64,000 nucleotides of DNA, taken from Microbacterium invictum. GTDB lineage: Bacteria; Actinomycetota; Actinomycetes; Actinomycetales; Microbacteriaceae. The position numbers and the translations under genes are program-made. The notes beneath the pieces were generated by a model. It saw nothing but the letters and a program-made list of their open reading frames with translations. It made no database searches and had not been told where the DNA came from. The stretch spans positions 1 to 64,000 of the forward strand of contig NZ_CP139779.1 of NCBI RefSeq assembly GCF_034421375.1. Reading direction: 5' to 3'. Every line of letters starts with the position of its first letter. Position 1 is the first letter of the stretch. Below are positions 18,688 to 27,901 of the stretch, piece by piece.

Positions 18688-20466
18688 TCAGCCGTCCGCG
18701 CCGTCGTCGCCCCCGCCTTCGCCGCCGTTGCCGTTGCCGTCGCCGTTGCTCGCGGACGGCGAGGGCGACGCCGCCTGGACCGACGCCTGCGCTTCAGGAG
18801 ACGCACCCGAGGTGCGCTCACCCGAGGGCCCGCCGGTGCAGGTGACGGTGTAGGTGACGAGCACCGTGCCGCTGGCGTTGTTCGGCACCGTCAGCTGGGC
18901 CTGCCGCGTGTTGGTGTCGAAGGGCATGGTGTTCTGGCCGTTCGAGAACGTCCCGTTCACCGCGGTGAGCGTGTAGGCACCGGGTGAACCCTCGCCGGCC
19001 GGGCAGGAGTAGCCCTGCCAATTGACGGTGAGGTTGCCGCCGGGCGCGACCGTCGCCGAGCTCAGCGTCGGGGCGGTGGGCTGCGGGAGCTCGGTCTGCG
19101 GGCCGTAGAACGACAGCGTCAGCACCTGGTCGGGGGTGACCGACCCCTGCGGTTCGTAGTCGTACACCAGGGACACATCGTCCGCGGTCGGAGCGGCGTT
19201 GCCCTGCTGGCAGTTGACGGTGAGCACACCGGCATTCAACGCCGCCGCCCGCGCGGTGTCGCAGTCGACGCCGACGAGACCCAGCGAATCGAGGTCGATC
19301 CGGTCCTGCGTCGGCGTCGCCGACGGGGTCGTCTGCGAGGGCGACGGACGCGAAGTCGAGGTCGATCCCGAGGGGTCGGGCGACGCGCCGCCCTGATTGG
19401 CGAAGAGGGCCCAGAGGGTGCCGCCGAGGACGAGGAGCAGGATGACGATGAGGGCGACGAGCGGCCAGGTCCAGCGGCTGCGCTTCTTCTTCTCCGGCTC
19501 CTGCGGCTCGGCGTAGTCGGGAAGCGGCGCCGAGAGGATCTGCGTCGCGGCCGCGGTCGCGCCCGCGGGGGCGAGGAGCTGGGTGGCGTCGTCGGCGAGC
19601 GCGGCCGCTCCCGCGATGGCGGGCACCGCGGCGGCGGCCGCCGCGAGGTCGCCCCGGCGAAGAGCCGATGCCGCGCGGGCGACCGCGGCGGCGGAGGCGG
19701 GCCGATCCTCGGGCTTCTTGGCGATCATCGCCATGACGAGGTTCTGCACCGGCTGCGCGACCGTCGGCGGAAGCGGCGGCGGCTGCTCGTTGATCTGCGC
19801 CATCGCGATGGCGACCTGCGACTCGCCGGTGAAGGGGCGCTTGCCGGCGAGGGACTCGTACGCGACGATCCCGAGCGAGTAGATGTCGGTCGCGGGCGAT
19901 GCGGGGTGCCCCGAGGCCTGCTCGGGCGAGAGGTACTGCACCGTGCCCATGACCTGACCGGTGGCCGTCAGCGGCACCTGGTCGGCGATGCGCGCGATGC
20001 CGAAGTCGGTGATCTTGACGCGGCCGTCGGGGGTGATGAGCAGGTTCCCCGGCTTGATGTCGCGGTGCACCAGGCCCGCCGCGTGCGCGGCCTGCAGGGC
20101 CGCCGCGGTCTGGGCGACGATGTCGAGCGTCTTGTCGGTGGACAGGGCGCCGTCGCGTTCGAGGATCGTCGACAGCGCCTCGCCGGGAACGAGCTCCATG
20201 ACGAGGAAGGCGGAGCCCGCCTCCTCGCCGTAGTCGAAGACGCTCGCGATGCCCTCGTGGTTCACGAGGGCCGCGTGCCGGGCCTCGGCGCGGAAGCGCT
20301 CGAGGAACCCGGGGTCGCCCATGTACTCGTCTTTCAGGATCTTGATGGCGACGGTGCGTCCGATGACGTGATCGGTCGCCTCCCAGACCTCGCCCATCCC
20401 GCCGATGGCGATGCGCGAGTCCAGTTCGTAGCGTCCTCCGAAGGTCACTCCCTGCGTCGGTCTCAT
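18688..20466 (-). CDS. pknA: Ser/Thr protein kinase, PknA-like, with unusual extracellular region
   Basis: A 592-residue membrane kinase. Kinase core: Lys42, HRDIKPGN with Asp136, and DFG with Asp154. A membrane segment lies near residues 326-352. Outside it follow a Ser/Thr/Pro linker, a degenerate PASTA-like stretch ([20 protein letters not shown]), an immunoglobulin-like segment with two Cys, and a Gly/Asp/Asn-rich tail. Mycobacterial PknA has no large ectodomain, so this form is distinct. Its ATG overlaps the pbpA stop (ATGA). Confidence 0.93.
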   Translation of the reverse strand: MRPTQGVTFGGRYELDSRIAIGGMGEVWEATDHVIGRTVAIKILKDEYMGDPGFLERFRAEARHAALVNHEGIASVFDYGEEAGSAFLVMELVPGEALSTILERDGALSTDKTLDIVAQTAAALQAAHAAGLVHRDIKPGNLLITPDGRVKITDFGIARIADQVPLTATGQVMGTVQYLSPEQASGHPASPATDIYSLGIVAYESLAGKRPFTGESQVAIAMAQINEQPPPLPPTVAQPVQNLVMAMIAKKPEDRPASAAAVARAASALRRGDLAAAAAAVPAIAGAAALADDATQLLAPAGATAAATQILSAPLPDYAEPQEPEKKKRSRWTWPLVALIVILLLVLGGTLWALFANQGGASPDPSGSTSTSRPSPSQTTPSATPTQDRIDLDSLGLVGVDCDTARAAALNAGVLTVNCQQGNAAPTADDVSLVYDYEPQGSVTPDQVLTLSFYGPQTELPQPTAPTLSSATVAPGGNLTVNWQGYSCPAGEGSPGAYTLTAVNGTFSNGQNTMPFDTNTRQAQLTVPNNASGTVLVTYTVTCTGGPSGERTSGASPEAQASVQAASPSPSASNGDGNGNGGEGGGDDGADG

Positions 20467-21920
20467 CTTCCCAACACCGCCTCCATGACCGTCTTCGCGA
20501 TGGGCGCCGCGATTGTGTTCCCGCTGCCGGACTGGCCCTGTCCGCCACCGTCTTCGATGACCACCGCGACGGCGACCTGGGGATCGTCGGCGGGTGCGAA
20601 ACCGGTGAACCAGAGCGTGTACGGCTCGTCTGATCCGTTCTCCGCCGTGCCGGTCTTCCCGGCCACGTCGACCCCGTCTATTCTTGCACCGCTCGCCGCG
20701 CCGTCCTGGACATTGGCGACCATCATCGTCACCATCTCGGCAGCCAGATCCTCGTCCAGCGCACGGCCGAACTCGGTGCTCTCGAAGGTTTGCTGCACCG
20801 ACAGGTCGGGCCCGATCACCTGATCCACCATCCGGGGGGTCATCACGACGCCGCCGTTGGCGATGCCCGCCGAGACCATCGCGATCTGCAGCGGCGTCGC
20901 GTCGACCTGCCCCTGGCCGAACCCGGTGAGGGCGGTCTGCGGATCATCGAGTGCCCGGGGGTAGGGCGAGGCGGTCGAGGTGAGCGGGATGTCGAAGCTG
21001 CGGTTAAAGCCGTACTTCTCGGCCTCTTCGCGGATCGCCGTGTCGCCGAGTTCGACCGCGAGCTCGGCGAAGGGGATGTTGCAGCTGAGCCGCAGCGCGT
21101 CGGCGAGGGTCACCGTCTCGCCCGGGCCGCAGGCGCCCCGGCTGGCGTTGAAGACCACGTTGCTCGACTGCGGCAGCTGGTAGACGGCCGGGTTCGGCAG
21201 CTCCGACTCGGGGGTGTAGTCACCCGAGGCGAGGGCGGCCGAGGCGACGACGAGCTTGAAGGTCGACCCGGGCGGGTTCAGGTCGCCGCCGATCGCGCGG
21301 TCGATGAGGGGGTCGGCGGGGTCGGCGAGCAGCTGCTCGTAGGTGGCGTTGACCTGCTCGGGGTCGTGGATCGCCAGCTGGTTGGTGTCGTAGCTCGGGC
21401 TCGTCACGAGCGCCAGCACGCGCCCGGTGTCGGGCTCGATTGCGATGACCGCGCCCTGAAGGTCGCCGAGGGCGTCGTAGGCGGCCTGCTGCACCGTGGC
21501 ATCCAGACTCAGTTCGACGTTCGAGCCGCGCGGCGGCTGACCAGTGAAGATCCGCTCGATGCGCGAGAGGAACTGCGAGTTCGAGGTGCCGCTGAGCTCG
21601 CCGTTCATGGCCTGCTCGATACCGGTCGTCGACCCGAGGGCCGGGTTGATGTACCCCGTCACCGGAGCCCACATGTCGCCGTTCTGGTACACGCGCTGCC
21701 AGCTGTAGACGTCGTCGGAGGGGACGGATGACGCGATCTCGATGCCGCTCGCGACGATCGAGCCGCGCTGCACCTCGTACGAGTCGTAGAGGGAGCGGGT
21801 GTTGGCGGAGTTCGCGGCGAGGGTCTCGGCCTGGATGACCTGGATGATGCTCGTCGACCCGAAGAGGGCGAGGAACATCAGCAGCACGATGATGCTGAGC
21901 CGGCGGAGTTCCTTCGTCAT
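20463..21920 (-). CDS. pbpA: Penicillin-binding protein PbpA (transpeptidase)
   Basis: A 485-residue single-function transpeptidase that cross-links peptidoglycan with RodA. It has an N-terminal membrane anchor (residues about 8-30), a dimerisation region, and the transpeptidase motifs SxxK at Ser219-Lys222 (GSTFK), SxN as SCN at 279-281 and KTG at 422-424. No transglycosylase domain is present. It is separated from rodA by a 145-base spacer holding a long inverted repeat, and overlaps the kinase gene by 4 bases. Confidence 0.95.
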   Translation of the reverse strand: MTKELRRLSIIVLLMFLALFGSTSIIQVIQAETLAANSANTRSLYDSYEVQRGSIVASGIEIASSVPSDDVYSWQRVYQNGDMWAPVTGYINPALGSTTGIEQAMNGELSGTSNSQFLSRIERIFTGQPPRGSNVELSLDATVQQAAYDALGDLQGAVIAIEPDTGRVLALVTSPSYDTNQLAIHDPEQVNATYEQLLADPADPLIDRAIGGDLNPPGSTFKLVVASAALASGDYTPESELPNPAVYQLPQSSNVVFNASRGACGPGETVTLADALRLSCNIPFAELAVELGDTAIREEAEKYGFNRSFDIPLTSTASPYPRALDDPQTALTGFGQGQVDATPLQIAMVSAGIANGGVVMTPRMVDQVIGPDLSVQQTFESTEFGRALDEDLAAEMVTMMVANVQDGAASGARIDGVDVAGKTGTAENGSDEPYTLWFTGFAPADDPQVAVAVVIEDGGGQGQSGSGNTIAAPIAKTVMEAVLGR

Positions 21921-21956
21921 TTCTCTCCACCTCCCAAAAGGCGCGAGGCGAGCGGA

Positions 21957-22045
21957 GCGGTGCCGGTTTCGGCGACGCTGGCATCGGGTCTGGCGGGAGC
22001 CGGCCGCAGGCCGGCGGGGGCATGCGTCGCCGAAACCGGCACCGC
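21957..22045. repeat. Perfect 22-bp inverted repeat between rodA and pbpA
   Basis: Arm 21957-21978 is the exact reverse complement of arm 22024-22045. The 45-base interval contains a nested hairpin (GCCGGCC, GCA loop, GGCCGGC near 22001-22017). The structure lies in the only large gap between rodA and pbpA of an otherwise overlapping operon, so a transcript hairpin that tunes pbpA/kinase expression is plausible, as is a small mobile repeat. Confidence 0.85.
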
Positions 22046-22065
22046 ACAGCGCACACCGAGACGCG

Positions 22066-23472
22066 TCATCCGATCACCACCCGGGGCCGGCTGCGCACGG
22101 CGTCGGAGATGCGCAGGAGGAGGGCGACGATGATCCAGTTCGCAACGAGCGACGACCCGCCCGCAGCGAGGAACGGGGTCGTGAGGCCGGTGAGGGGGAT
22201 GAGGCGCGTGACGCCCCCGACCATGATGAACACCTGCAGCGCGATGGTGAACGCCAGGCCCGTGGCCAGGAGCTTTCCGAAGTCATCCTGCCCCGCCAGC
22301 CCGATGCGGATACCGCGACTGACGAAGACCATGTACAGGCACAGGATGGCGAAGACGCCGACGAGCCCGAGCTCTTCGCCGAGGCTCGGGAGGATGTAGT
22401 CGCTCTGCGACAGCGGCGTGATGTTGGGGCGGCCCTGACCGAGCCCGGTACCGATGAGTCCGCCGTGAGCGAGCCCGAAGATCCCCTGCACCAGCTGGTA
22501 GCTGCCGCCGGAGCGCTCGATGATCTCGGGGTCGAACGCGTTCAGCCAGTTCGCGAACCGCCCGCCGACGTAGGGCAGCACGCGCGAGGCGAGGAAGGCA
22601 CCGGAGGCGGCGAGAGTCACACCGATCAGCACCCAGCTGGTCTTCCCGGTGGCGACGTAGAGCATCGCGACGAACATGCCGAAGATGAGCGTGCCGGTGC
22701 CGAGGTCGCGCTGCATCACGATGATGCCGAGCGAGACGAGCCAGATCACCAGCAGCGGCCCGAGCTCGCGGGCGCGCGGCCAGGTGATGCCGAGGAACCG
22801 TGTTCCGGTGGAGGTGAGGCTCTCCCTGGTGCGGACGAGGTAGCCCGCGAAGAAGATGGCGAGGGCGATCTTGGCGAGCTCCCCGGGCTGGAACGACACG
22901 AATCCGAGCGAGACCCAGACGTCCGCATTGGCGTTGGTGCCGAGGCCCGGAACGATCGGCAGGAGCAGCAGGGCGATGCCGGCGAAGCCGGAGACATAGG
23001 TGTAGCGGAACAGCACCCGGTAGTTGCGGAGGAAGATCACCACGACCACCGCGGCGACCACCGCGATCGCCGCCCACGCCATCTGACGGGTCGAGGCGGC
23101 ATCCCATCCCTGGGAGCCGATGGCGATGTCGATCCGGTAGATCATCGCGATGCCGAGGCCGGTGAGGATCGTCGCGATGGGCACCACGAACGGATCGGCG
23201 TCGCGAGCCCGGAAGCGCAGCACGATGTGCAGGGCGAGCACGAGGACGGTGAGCCCGCCGCAGTAGTAGAGGAACGTCGGCTCGATCGCGCCGATCGCAC
23301 CCAGCTGCACCAGGGCGACCGCCCCCCAGGTCAGCGCGCACGCGAACAGCAGGAGGAACAGCTCGCGGTTGCGCTGGGTCTGCGGCACCTTCAGGCGCTT
23401 CAGGGCGCGCAGCACCGCGGTGTCGGTCGACGGGGCGTCCGGGCGGGTGATGCCGGGAGGGGCTGCGGTCAT
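22066..23472 (-). CDS. rodA: RodA/FtsW-family peptidoglycan glycosyltransferase
   Basis: A 468-residue SEDS protein polymerising glycan strands from lipid II. About ten to twelve hydrophobic segments are visible. The start is ATG 23472, overlapping the pstP stop in ATGA; the frame continues upstream but that part is antisense-like low-quality sequence. Conserved SEDS stretches include FQPGELAKIALAIFFAGYLV, VMQRDLGTGTLIFGMFVAM and the C-terminal GGSSLVANWIIVALLLRIS. Pairing with pbpA and the kinase genes supports RodA rather than FtsW. Confidence 0.93.
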   Translation of the reverse strand: MTAAPPGITRPDAPSTDTAVLRALKRLKVPQTQRNRELFLLLFACALTWGAVALVQLGAIGAIEPTFLYYCGGLTVLVLALHIVLRFRARDADPFVVPIATILTGLGIAMIYRIDIAIGSQGWDAASTRQMAWAAIAVVAAVVVVIFLRNYRVLFRYTYVSGFAGIALLLLPIVPGLGTNANADVWVSLGFVSFQPGELAKIALAIFFAGYLVRTRESLTSTGTRFLGITWPRARELGPLLVIWLVSLGIIVMQRDLGTGTLIFGMFVAMLYVATGKTSWVLIGVTLAASGAFLASRVLPYVGGRFANWLNAFDPEIIERSGGSYQLVQGIFGLAHGGLIGTGLGQGRPNITPLSQSDYILPSLGEELGLVGVFAILCLYMVFVSRGIRIGLAGQDDFGKLLATGLAFTIALQVFIMVGGVTRLIPLTGLTTPFLAAGGSSLVANWIIVALLLRISDAVRSRPRVVIG

Positions 23473-24707
23473 GAGTTCGCCTCCGCGGCGATGCGCAATC
23501 GGTCGGCGATCGTCCGCGCCTCGTCGAGCGAGTCGGCCGAGATCGTCCGCTCGACGGTGGTGCGCGTGAACGGGGGAAGGTCGGACAGGTCGATGCCGGT
23601 GTCCTCGTAGGGGGTCGACAGCGGCAGGGGGCCGATGTCCTGCTGCACGCCGCGGTAGATGACGACGGTGTCGTCGTCGGCGCCGACGAAGTAGCGGGTC
23701 TGCGTCCACTGGTAGGCCAGGATCAACGTCGTCGCGAGGGCTGCGATCACGAGGATCAGCCCCGCGAACCAGGCGATCCGGCGCCGGCGGGCGCGGCGGC
23801 GGTCTTCTTCGATGAGCTCTTCGAGGAACTCGGCGTCAGGCTCGAAGTGGGTGGGTTCGTTCGCCGCGCCGCGGTTGGGGTGCAGCCAGCTGCTGCGCCC
23901 GGGACGGGCGGCGGGCACCTCGACTCCGATGGGGTTGGAGGCGGAACCGACGATCGTGGGGGTGCCGAAGAAGACCGGATGCTGCCCGCCGACGTCGACC
24001 AGGACGATCGTGACGTTGTCGGGGGCTCCGCCGTCGAGGGCCTGCTTCAGCAGCGAGTCCGCGGTGCGGCCCGGGGCGAGCCCGAGTCCGAGGGCCTTGG
24101 CGGTGTGGGCGTCGTCGACGACGCCCGACAGTCCGTCGGAGCACAGCAGCCACCGGTCGCCGGGTTGGGTGGGCATGATGAACGTGTCGACCTCGGGGTC
24201 GGGATCCATGTCGCCGAGCACCCGCATGAGCACCGAGCGGCGCGGGTGGTAGCGCGCCTCCTCGGGGGTGATGCGGCCGGAGTCGACCAGGCGCTGCACG
24301 AAGGTGTGGTCGGTCGTGATCTGGGTCAGCGCGCCGTTGCGGTACAGATAGATCCGCGAGTCGCCGATGTGGGCGATCACGGCGTAATCGTCCACCATCA
24401 GCAGCGCGCTGACGGTGGTTCCCATACCGGCGAGCTCGGGTTTGACCCCGACGGTGTCGATCAGGTGCTGCGCGGTCTCGGCGATGGCGTCGCGCAGCGC
24501 GCTCTCGGCGGCCGAGGTCGAGGTGAACGAGTCGTCGAGATCGCGGAGGCGTTCGATGGCGAGGCTCGAGGCGACATCGCCCCCGGCGTGGCCGCCCATG
24601 CCGTCGGCGACGACGAAGAGGTTGGATCCGGCGTAGCCGGAGTCCTGGTTGTTGGAGCGCACCTTGCCGGTGTGCGAGATCGCGACGCTCGAGCCTTGGA
24701 AGACCAT
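23469..24707 (-). CDS. pstP: PP2C-type Ser/Thr phosphatase PstP
   Basis: A 412-residue phosphatase that reverses PknA/PknB phosphorylation. The catalytic PPM domain (1-240) shows TGKVRSNNQDSGY, FVVADGMGGHAGGDVAS, HIGDSRIYLYRNG and LLCSDGLSGVV, carrying the metal-binding aspartates. A membrane segment near residues 300-322 (IAWFAGLILVIAALATTLIL) leads to a short extracellular tail. It is translationally coupled to rodA, and its start lies 18 bases after the fhaB stop. Confidence 0.95.
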   Translation of the reverse strand: MVFQGSSVAISHTGKVRSNNQDSGYAGSNLFVVADGMGGHAGGDVASSLAIERLRDLDDSFTSTSAAESALRDAIAETAQHLIDTVGVKPELAGMGTTVSALLMVDDYAVIAHIGDSRIYLYRNGALTQITTDHTFVQRLVDSGRITPEEARYHPRRSVLMRVLGDMDPDPEVDTFIMPTQPGDRWLLCSDGLSGVVDDAHTAKALGLGLAPGRTADSLLKQALDGGAPDNVTIVLVDVGGQHPVFFGTPTIVGSASNPIGVEVPAARPGRSSWLHPNRGAANEPTHFEPDAEFLEELIEEDRRRARRRRIAWFAGLILVIAALATTLILAYQWTQTRYFVGADDDTVVIYRGVQQDIGPLPLSTPYEDTGIDLSDLPPFTRTTVERTISADSLDEARTIADRLRIAAEANS

Positions 24708-24725
24708 GAAGGAGGGGACCGCCCG

Positions 24726-25292
24726 CTACTTCCGGAGCTCGAACGTGGTCGCCCCGACGCGGATGGGCGCACCGACGGTGATGGCGACGGGCGCCGACAC
24801 GCGGGCGCCGTCGTGCCAGGTGCCGTTGGTGGAATCGAGATCCTGCAGCATCCACTGGTTGCCCCAGAGCATGATGCGGGCGTGGTGGCTCGAGGTGTAG
24901 TCGTCGCGGATCACCAGGCCCGATTCGCTCGAGCGCCCGATCGTGAGCGGCTCGGTGCCGAGCGGCAGCTCGAGGCCGGCCTTCGGGCCGCTGGTGATGA
25001 CGATGCGCGACACGGTGGTCGGGGTCGCCGGGCCCCCCTTCTGGGGAGCGGCGGGTGCGGCGGCCGCGGCCGGGCGGGCGCGGGCGACGGGTTCGGTCAT
25101 CGCCGACGGCGAGGCGGGCGACTTCGTCACCGCGGGCCCCGCAGGCGCCGCCGCGGCGGCCGCGGGCTCGGGCATCTTCCGGGCCTTCATGCCGAACAGG
25201 TCGGCGCGCAGCGAATAGACCACCGCGAAGACGAAGAACCACAGCAGCACCAGGAAGCCGATGCGCAGCAGCAGCAGGGTCAGTTCACTCAC
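24726..25292 (-). CDS. fhaB: FHA-domain protein FhaB (FipA-like)
   Basis: A 188-residue protein with an N-terminal membrane segment (LLLLRIGFLVLLWFFVFAVV), an Ala/Pro-rich linker and a C-terminal FHA domain (about 95-188) that reads phosphothreonine: LTIGRSSESGLVIRDDYTSS then HHARI and DLDSTNGTWHDG. The start is GTG at 25292, overlapping the fhaA stop in GTGA; a longer upstream frame overlaps fhaA and is rejected. In mycobacteria the counterpart links kinase signalling to FtsZ/FtsQ. Confidence 0.93.
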   Translation of the reverse strand: MSELTLLLLRIGFLVLLWFFVFAVVYSLRADLFGMKARKMPEPAAAAAAPAGPAVTKSPASPSAMTEPVARARPAAAAAPAAPQKGGPATPTTVSRIVITSGPKAGLELPLGTEPLTIGRSSESGLVIRDDYTSSHHARIMLWGNQWMLQDLDSTNGTWHDGARVSAPVAITVGAPIRVGATTFELRK

Positions 25293-26029
25293 GGCAGCGG
25301 CCCCTGTTCGCGGATGTCGAAGGCGCGCGTGGCGTCGGGAGCCGGCCGGGACGGCCGCGGAGGTACCGCCTGCGCCACCACGCGGAAGACGATATCGGTT
25401 CGTCCGATCGTGATGGTCGAATCCGGAGAGAGCGGCGCCTCGCTGACGCGGCTGCCGTTCAGCAGCGTGCCGTTGGTCGAGCCGAGGTCGCGGACCATCG
25501 CGCGCTCGCCGTCCCACAGCACCTCGACGTGCTTTCGGCTCGTCCCGGCATCCGAGATGGTGACGTCGGCGTCGCTGCCCCGGCCGATCACGGTGCGGCC
25601 CTTCGTGAGCGGGTGGCGCTTGCCCTCGACGTCGATCACGCCGCGCCACGACACCGCGCCCTCGGCGCTGGAGCTGTCGACGCGGAGCGTGCCGGTGGAG
25701 AGCTGGTCGTCGCGCTCGAGGGTGATCGTGACCGGGCCGGCGAAGCTGTACCCCTGAGCGCGGGCGTGCTTGTGCACCAGCGACTGCAGCTCCTCGCCCA
25801 GGGCGGGGCCGATCGCGCGCATGCGCTCCTCGTCGCTCGGGGCCAGGCGCACCGTGAACGTGTGCGGGGTGAGGATGCGGTCGCGGCTGACGACGGCGGC
25901 CTTCTTGTCCAGTTCGCTGCGGAGCGCGGACGCGATCTCGACAGGCTGGATCCCGCTACGGAAGGTCTTGGCGAAGGCGCTGTTGACGGCGCGTTCGAGT
26001 CCCTTCTCGAAGCTGTCTAGTAGTCCCAC
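25289..26029 (-). CDS. fhaA: DUF3662 and FHA-domain protein FhaA
   Basis: A 246-residue cytosolic protein, first gene of the operon. The N-terminal DUF3662 domain spans about 1-120 (GLLDSFEKGLERAVNSAFAK) and a C-terminal FHA domain about 150-246 (GRGSDADVTISDAGTSRKHV then DLGSTNGTLLNGSRV). The start is GTG at 26029 with GAGGAG a few bases upstream; the frame runs further through a tRNA gene on the other strand, which cannot be coding. Mycobacterial FhaA binds the pseudokinase domain of MviN. Confidence 0.93.
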   Translation of the reverse strand: MGLLDSFEKGLERAVNSAFAKTFRSGIQPVEIASALRSELDKKAAVVSRDRILTPHTFTVRLAPSDEERMRAIGPALGEELQSLVHKHARAQGYSFAGPVTITLERDDQLSTGTLRVDSSSAEGAVSWRGVIDVEGKRHPLTKGRTVIGRGSDADVTISDAGTSRKHVEVLWDGERAMVRDLGSTNGTLLNGSRVSEAPLSPDSTITIGRTDIVFRVVAQAVPPRPSRPAPDATRAFDIREQGPLP

Positions 26030-26061
26030 GGGGCTCCTCAGGCAGGCGATCCAGTCGGTAC

Positions 26062-26084
26062 ATGTTAGTTGTCCAGCCTGGACA
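26062..26084 (-). promoter_or_regulatory. Candidate fhaA operon promoter with a 15-bp palindrome
   Basis: TGTCCAG-C-CTGGACA at 26070-26084 is a perfect palindrome. On the minus strand it is followed two bases later by TAACAT (26067-26062), a possible -10 element, 33 bases before the fhaA GTG. The palindrome would occupy the spacer/-35 area, as an activator or repressor site would. No protein is assigned. Confidence 0.45.
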
Positions 26085-26154
26085 GGCCATCCACACCCCG
26101 GACGACACGCGCCGGCGGGCACGCCGGCCGTCGCCGCACCCCGCCGCACCCCGC

Positions 26155-26215
26155 CGCGATCCGTCAGAGAATGCGGTCCCCGAGACGCCGACGCGGCAAT
26201 TTCTGACCGATCGCG
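26155..26215. repeat. 61-bp palindrome-ended element, copy 1
   Basis: The ends CGCGATCCGTCAGA (26155-26168) and TCTGACCGATCGCG (26202-26215) are inverted repeats with one mismatch. Total length is 61 bases, identical to the two copies at 57611 and 57837, and TGCGGT sits at the same internal offset. It lies in the 338-base spacer 26030-26367 between fhaA and tRNA-Leu, which has no gene. Three 10-base CCGCCGCACC-type units precede it at about 26131-26155. Confidence 0.8.
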
Positions 26216-26367
26216 AGGGTGGAGGGTCGAATGCCGCGGGCGGGTCGGGTCGCTCGGGCGGGTGGGCGGCGGGGCGAAGGACGGATGCCGCGGGCGCGGC
26301 CGAAGGCGGGGCAGGCGGCGTGATATCCTCGGGAAGTTGAGTTCTGCGGGTCGATGACCCGCGGCTC

Positions 26368-26451
26368 GCGCGAGTGGCGGAATAGGCAGACGCGCTGGCT
26401 TCAGGTGCCAGTGCCCGAAAGGGCGTGGGGGTTCAACTCCCCCCTCGCGCA
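26368..26451 (+). tRNA. tRNA-Leu (anticodon CAG)
   Basis: An 84-nucleotide class II tRNA: acceptor GCGCGAG (26368-26374) pairs with CTCGCGC (26444-26450), discriminator A at 26451. Anticodon stem CTGGC/GCCAG frames CAG at 26402-26404; the long variable arm (GTGCCCGAAAGGGCGT) and T arm GGGGGTTCAACTCCCCC follow. TATCCT at 26324-26329 is a plausible -10 element upstream. Confidence 0.97.
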
Positions 26452-26463
26452 CAGCGACGAATC

Positions 26464-26496
26464 AGCCCCCGACCGGGGATTTCCCGGACGGGGGCT
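26464..26496 (+). terminator. Terminator after tRNA-Leu
   Basis: AGCCCCCG (26464-26471) pairs with CGGGGGCT (26489-26496), and inside it CCGGG pairs with CCCGG across GATTT. The stem lies 12 bases after the tRNA and is followed by TCGTCATT. Position and strength support transcription termination. Confidence 0.8.
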
Positions 26497-26645
26497 TCGT
26501 CATTCCCCACCCGCGGCGCGCGCGACGCGCGCATCCTGGCGGAAAACACCTTCCTGTCAAGGCGTAGAGCGGCGGCGGTCCGAGGGTCATGCTCGGACCA
26601 GGAGGCGCGATGCGCGTACGCGTCGCGCACGACGAGAGGACGACG

Positions 26646-27866
26646 ATGTCAACGAACAGGGCTGTCGCATACAAGGGTCCCGGGGTGGTCGAGGTGATCG
26701 ACACCGCGTATCCGGAGTTCGAGCTCAAGGACGGGCCGGGCGTGAACCCGGCGAACGTCGGCCGGAAGGTTCCGCACGGCGCGATTCTCCGGACGGTGTC
26801 GACGAACATCTGCGGATCGGACCAGCACATGGTGCGCGGTCGCACGACGGCGCCCGAGGGCCTCGTCCTCGGACACGAGATCACCGGTGAGGTCGTCGAG
26901 GTCGGCCCCGACGTCGAGTTCATCAAAGTCGGAGACATCGTCTCGGTCCCCTTCAACATCGCATGCGGCCGTTGCCGCAACTGCAAAGAGGGCAAGACCG
27001 GCATCTGCCTCAACGTCAACCCCGATCGGCCGGGAAGCGCCTACGGCTACGTCGACATGGGCGGCTGGGTGGGTGGCCAGGCCGAGTTCGTGCTCGTGCC
27101 CTACGCCGACTGGAACCTGCTGAAGTTCCCCGATCGCGAGCAGGCGCTGGAGAAGATCCTCGACCTGACGATGCTCTCGGACATCTTCCCGACGGGGTTC
27201 CACGGCGCCTACACGGCGGGGGTCGGACCGGGCTCGACGGTGTACATCGCCGGCGCAGGACCGGTCGGGCTCGCCGCCGCCGTCGGTGCGCAGCTGCTGG
27301 GTGCGGCGGTCGTCATCGTCGGAGACCTCAACGAGGAACGGCTCGCGCAGGCCCGCTCGTTCGGCGCCGAGACCGTCGACGTGTCGAAGGGCGACCCGAA
27401 GGATCAGATCGAGCAGATCCTCGGGGTGCCCGAAGTGGATTGCGCCGTCGACGCCGTCGGTTTCGAAGCACGCGGGCACGGGGCCGACGCGGCGCACGAG
27501 GCACCGGCGACGGTGCTGAACTCGCTCATGGACCTCACTGCCGCCGGCGGCGCACTCGGCATCCCCGGTCTCTACGTCACGGGCGATCCCGGCGGCGTGG
27601 ACGACGCGGCGAAGGTCGGGTCGCTGTCGCTGAGGCTCGGTCTCGGGTGGGCGAAGTCGCTGTCGTTCACGACGGGACAGTGCCCGGTGATGAAGTACAA
27701 CCGGCAGCTCATGATGGCGATCCTCCACGACAAGGTGCAGATCGCGCAGGCAGTGAATGCGACCCCCATCGCGCTGGATGACGCGCCCCGGGGCTACGAG
27801 GAGTTCGATCAGGGCGCCGCGCGCAAGTACGTGCTGAACCCGAACGGATACATCAAGGCCGCGTGA
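26646..27866 (+). CDS. fdhA: Glutathione-independent formaldehyde dehydrogenase
   Basis: A 406-residue zinc-dependent medium-chain dehydrogenase oxidising formaldehyde to formate with tightly bound NAD. The start is ATG 26646 after GAGAGG; upstream in-frame starts lack this site. Seen: catalytic zinc Cys in TNICGSDQHMV, GHEITGEVVEVG, structural zinc cysteines in CGRCRNCKEGKTGIC, the nucleotide-binding GAGPVGLAAAVGAQ, and VDAVGFEARGHG. Length and the NVNPDRPGSAYGYVDMGGW stretch match the Pseudomonas PFDH group. It stands alone between tRNA-Leu and a regulator, suggesting a detoxification role. Confidence 0.92.
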   Translation: MSTNRAVAYKGPGVVEVIDTAYPEFELKDGPGVNPANVGRKVPHGAILRTVSTNICGSDQHMVRGRTTAPEGLVLGHEITGEVVEVGPDVEFIKVGDIVSVPFNIACGRCRNCKEGKTGICLNVNPDRPGSAYGYVDMGGWVGGQAEFVLVPYADWNLLKFPDREQALEKILDLTMLSDIFPTGFHGAYTAGVGPGSTVYIAGAGPVGLAAAVGAQLLGAAVVIVGDLNEERLAQARSFGAETVDVSKGDPKDQIEQILGVPEVDCAVDAVGFEARGHGADAAHEAPATVLNSLMDLTAAGGALGIPGLYVTGDPGGVDDAAKVGSLSLRLGLGWAKSLSFTTGQCPVMKYNRQLMMAILHDKVQIAQAVNATPIALDDAPRGYEEFDQGAARKYVLNPNGYIKAA

Positions 27867-27901
27867 CCTGAGGAAGGCGGACGAGGGGTGGCCATCCGGC
27901 G

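Noticed and set aside
26030..26452. N-terminal extension of fhaA
   Set aside because: Would run through tRNA-Leu on the opposite strand and a repeat; GTG 26029 has a good ribosome site.
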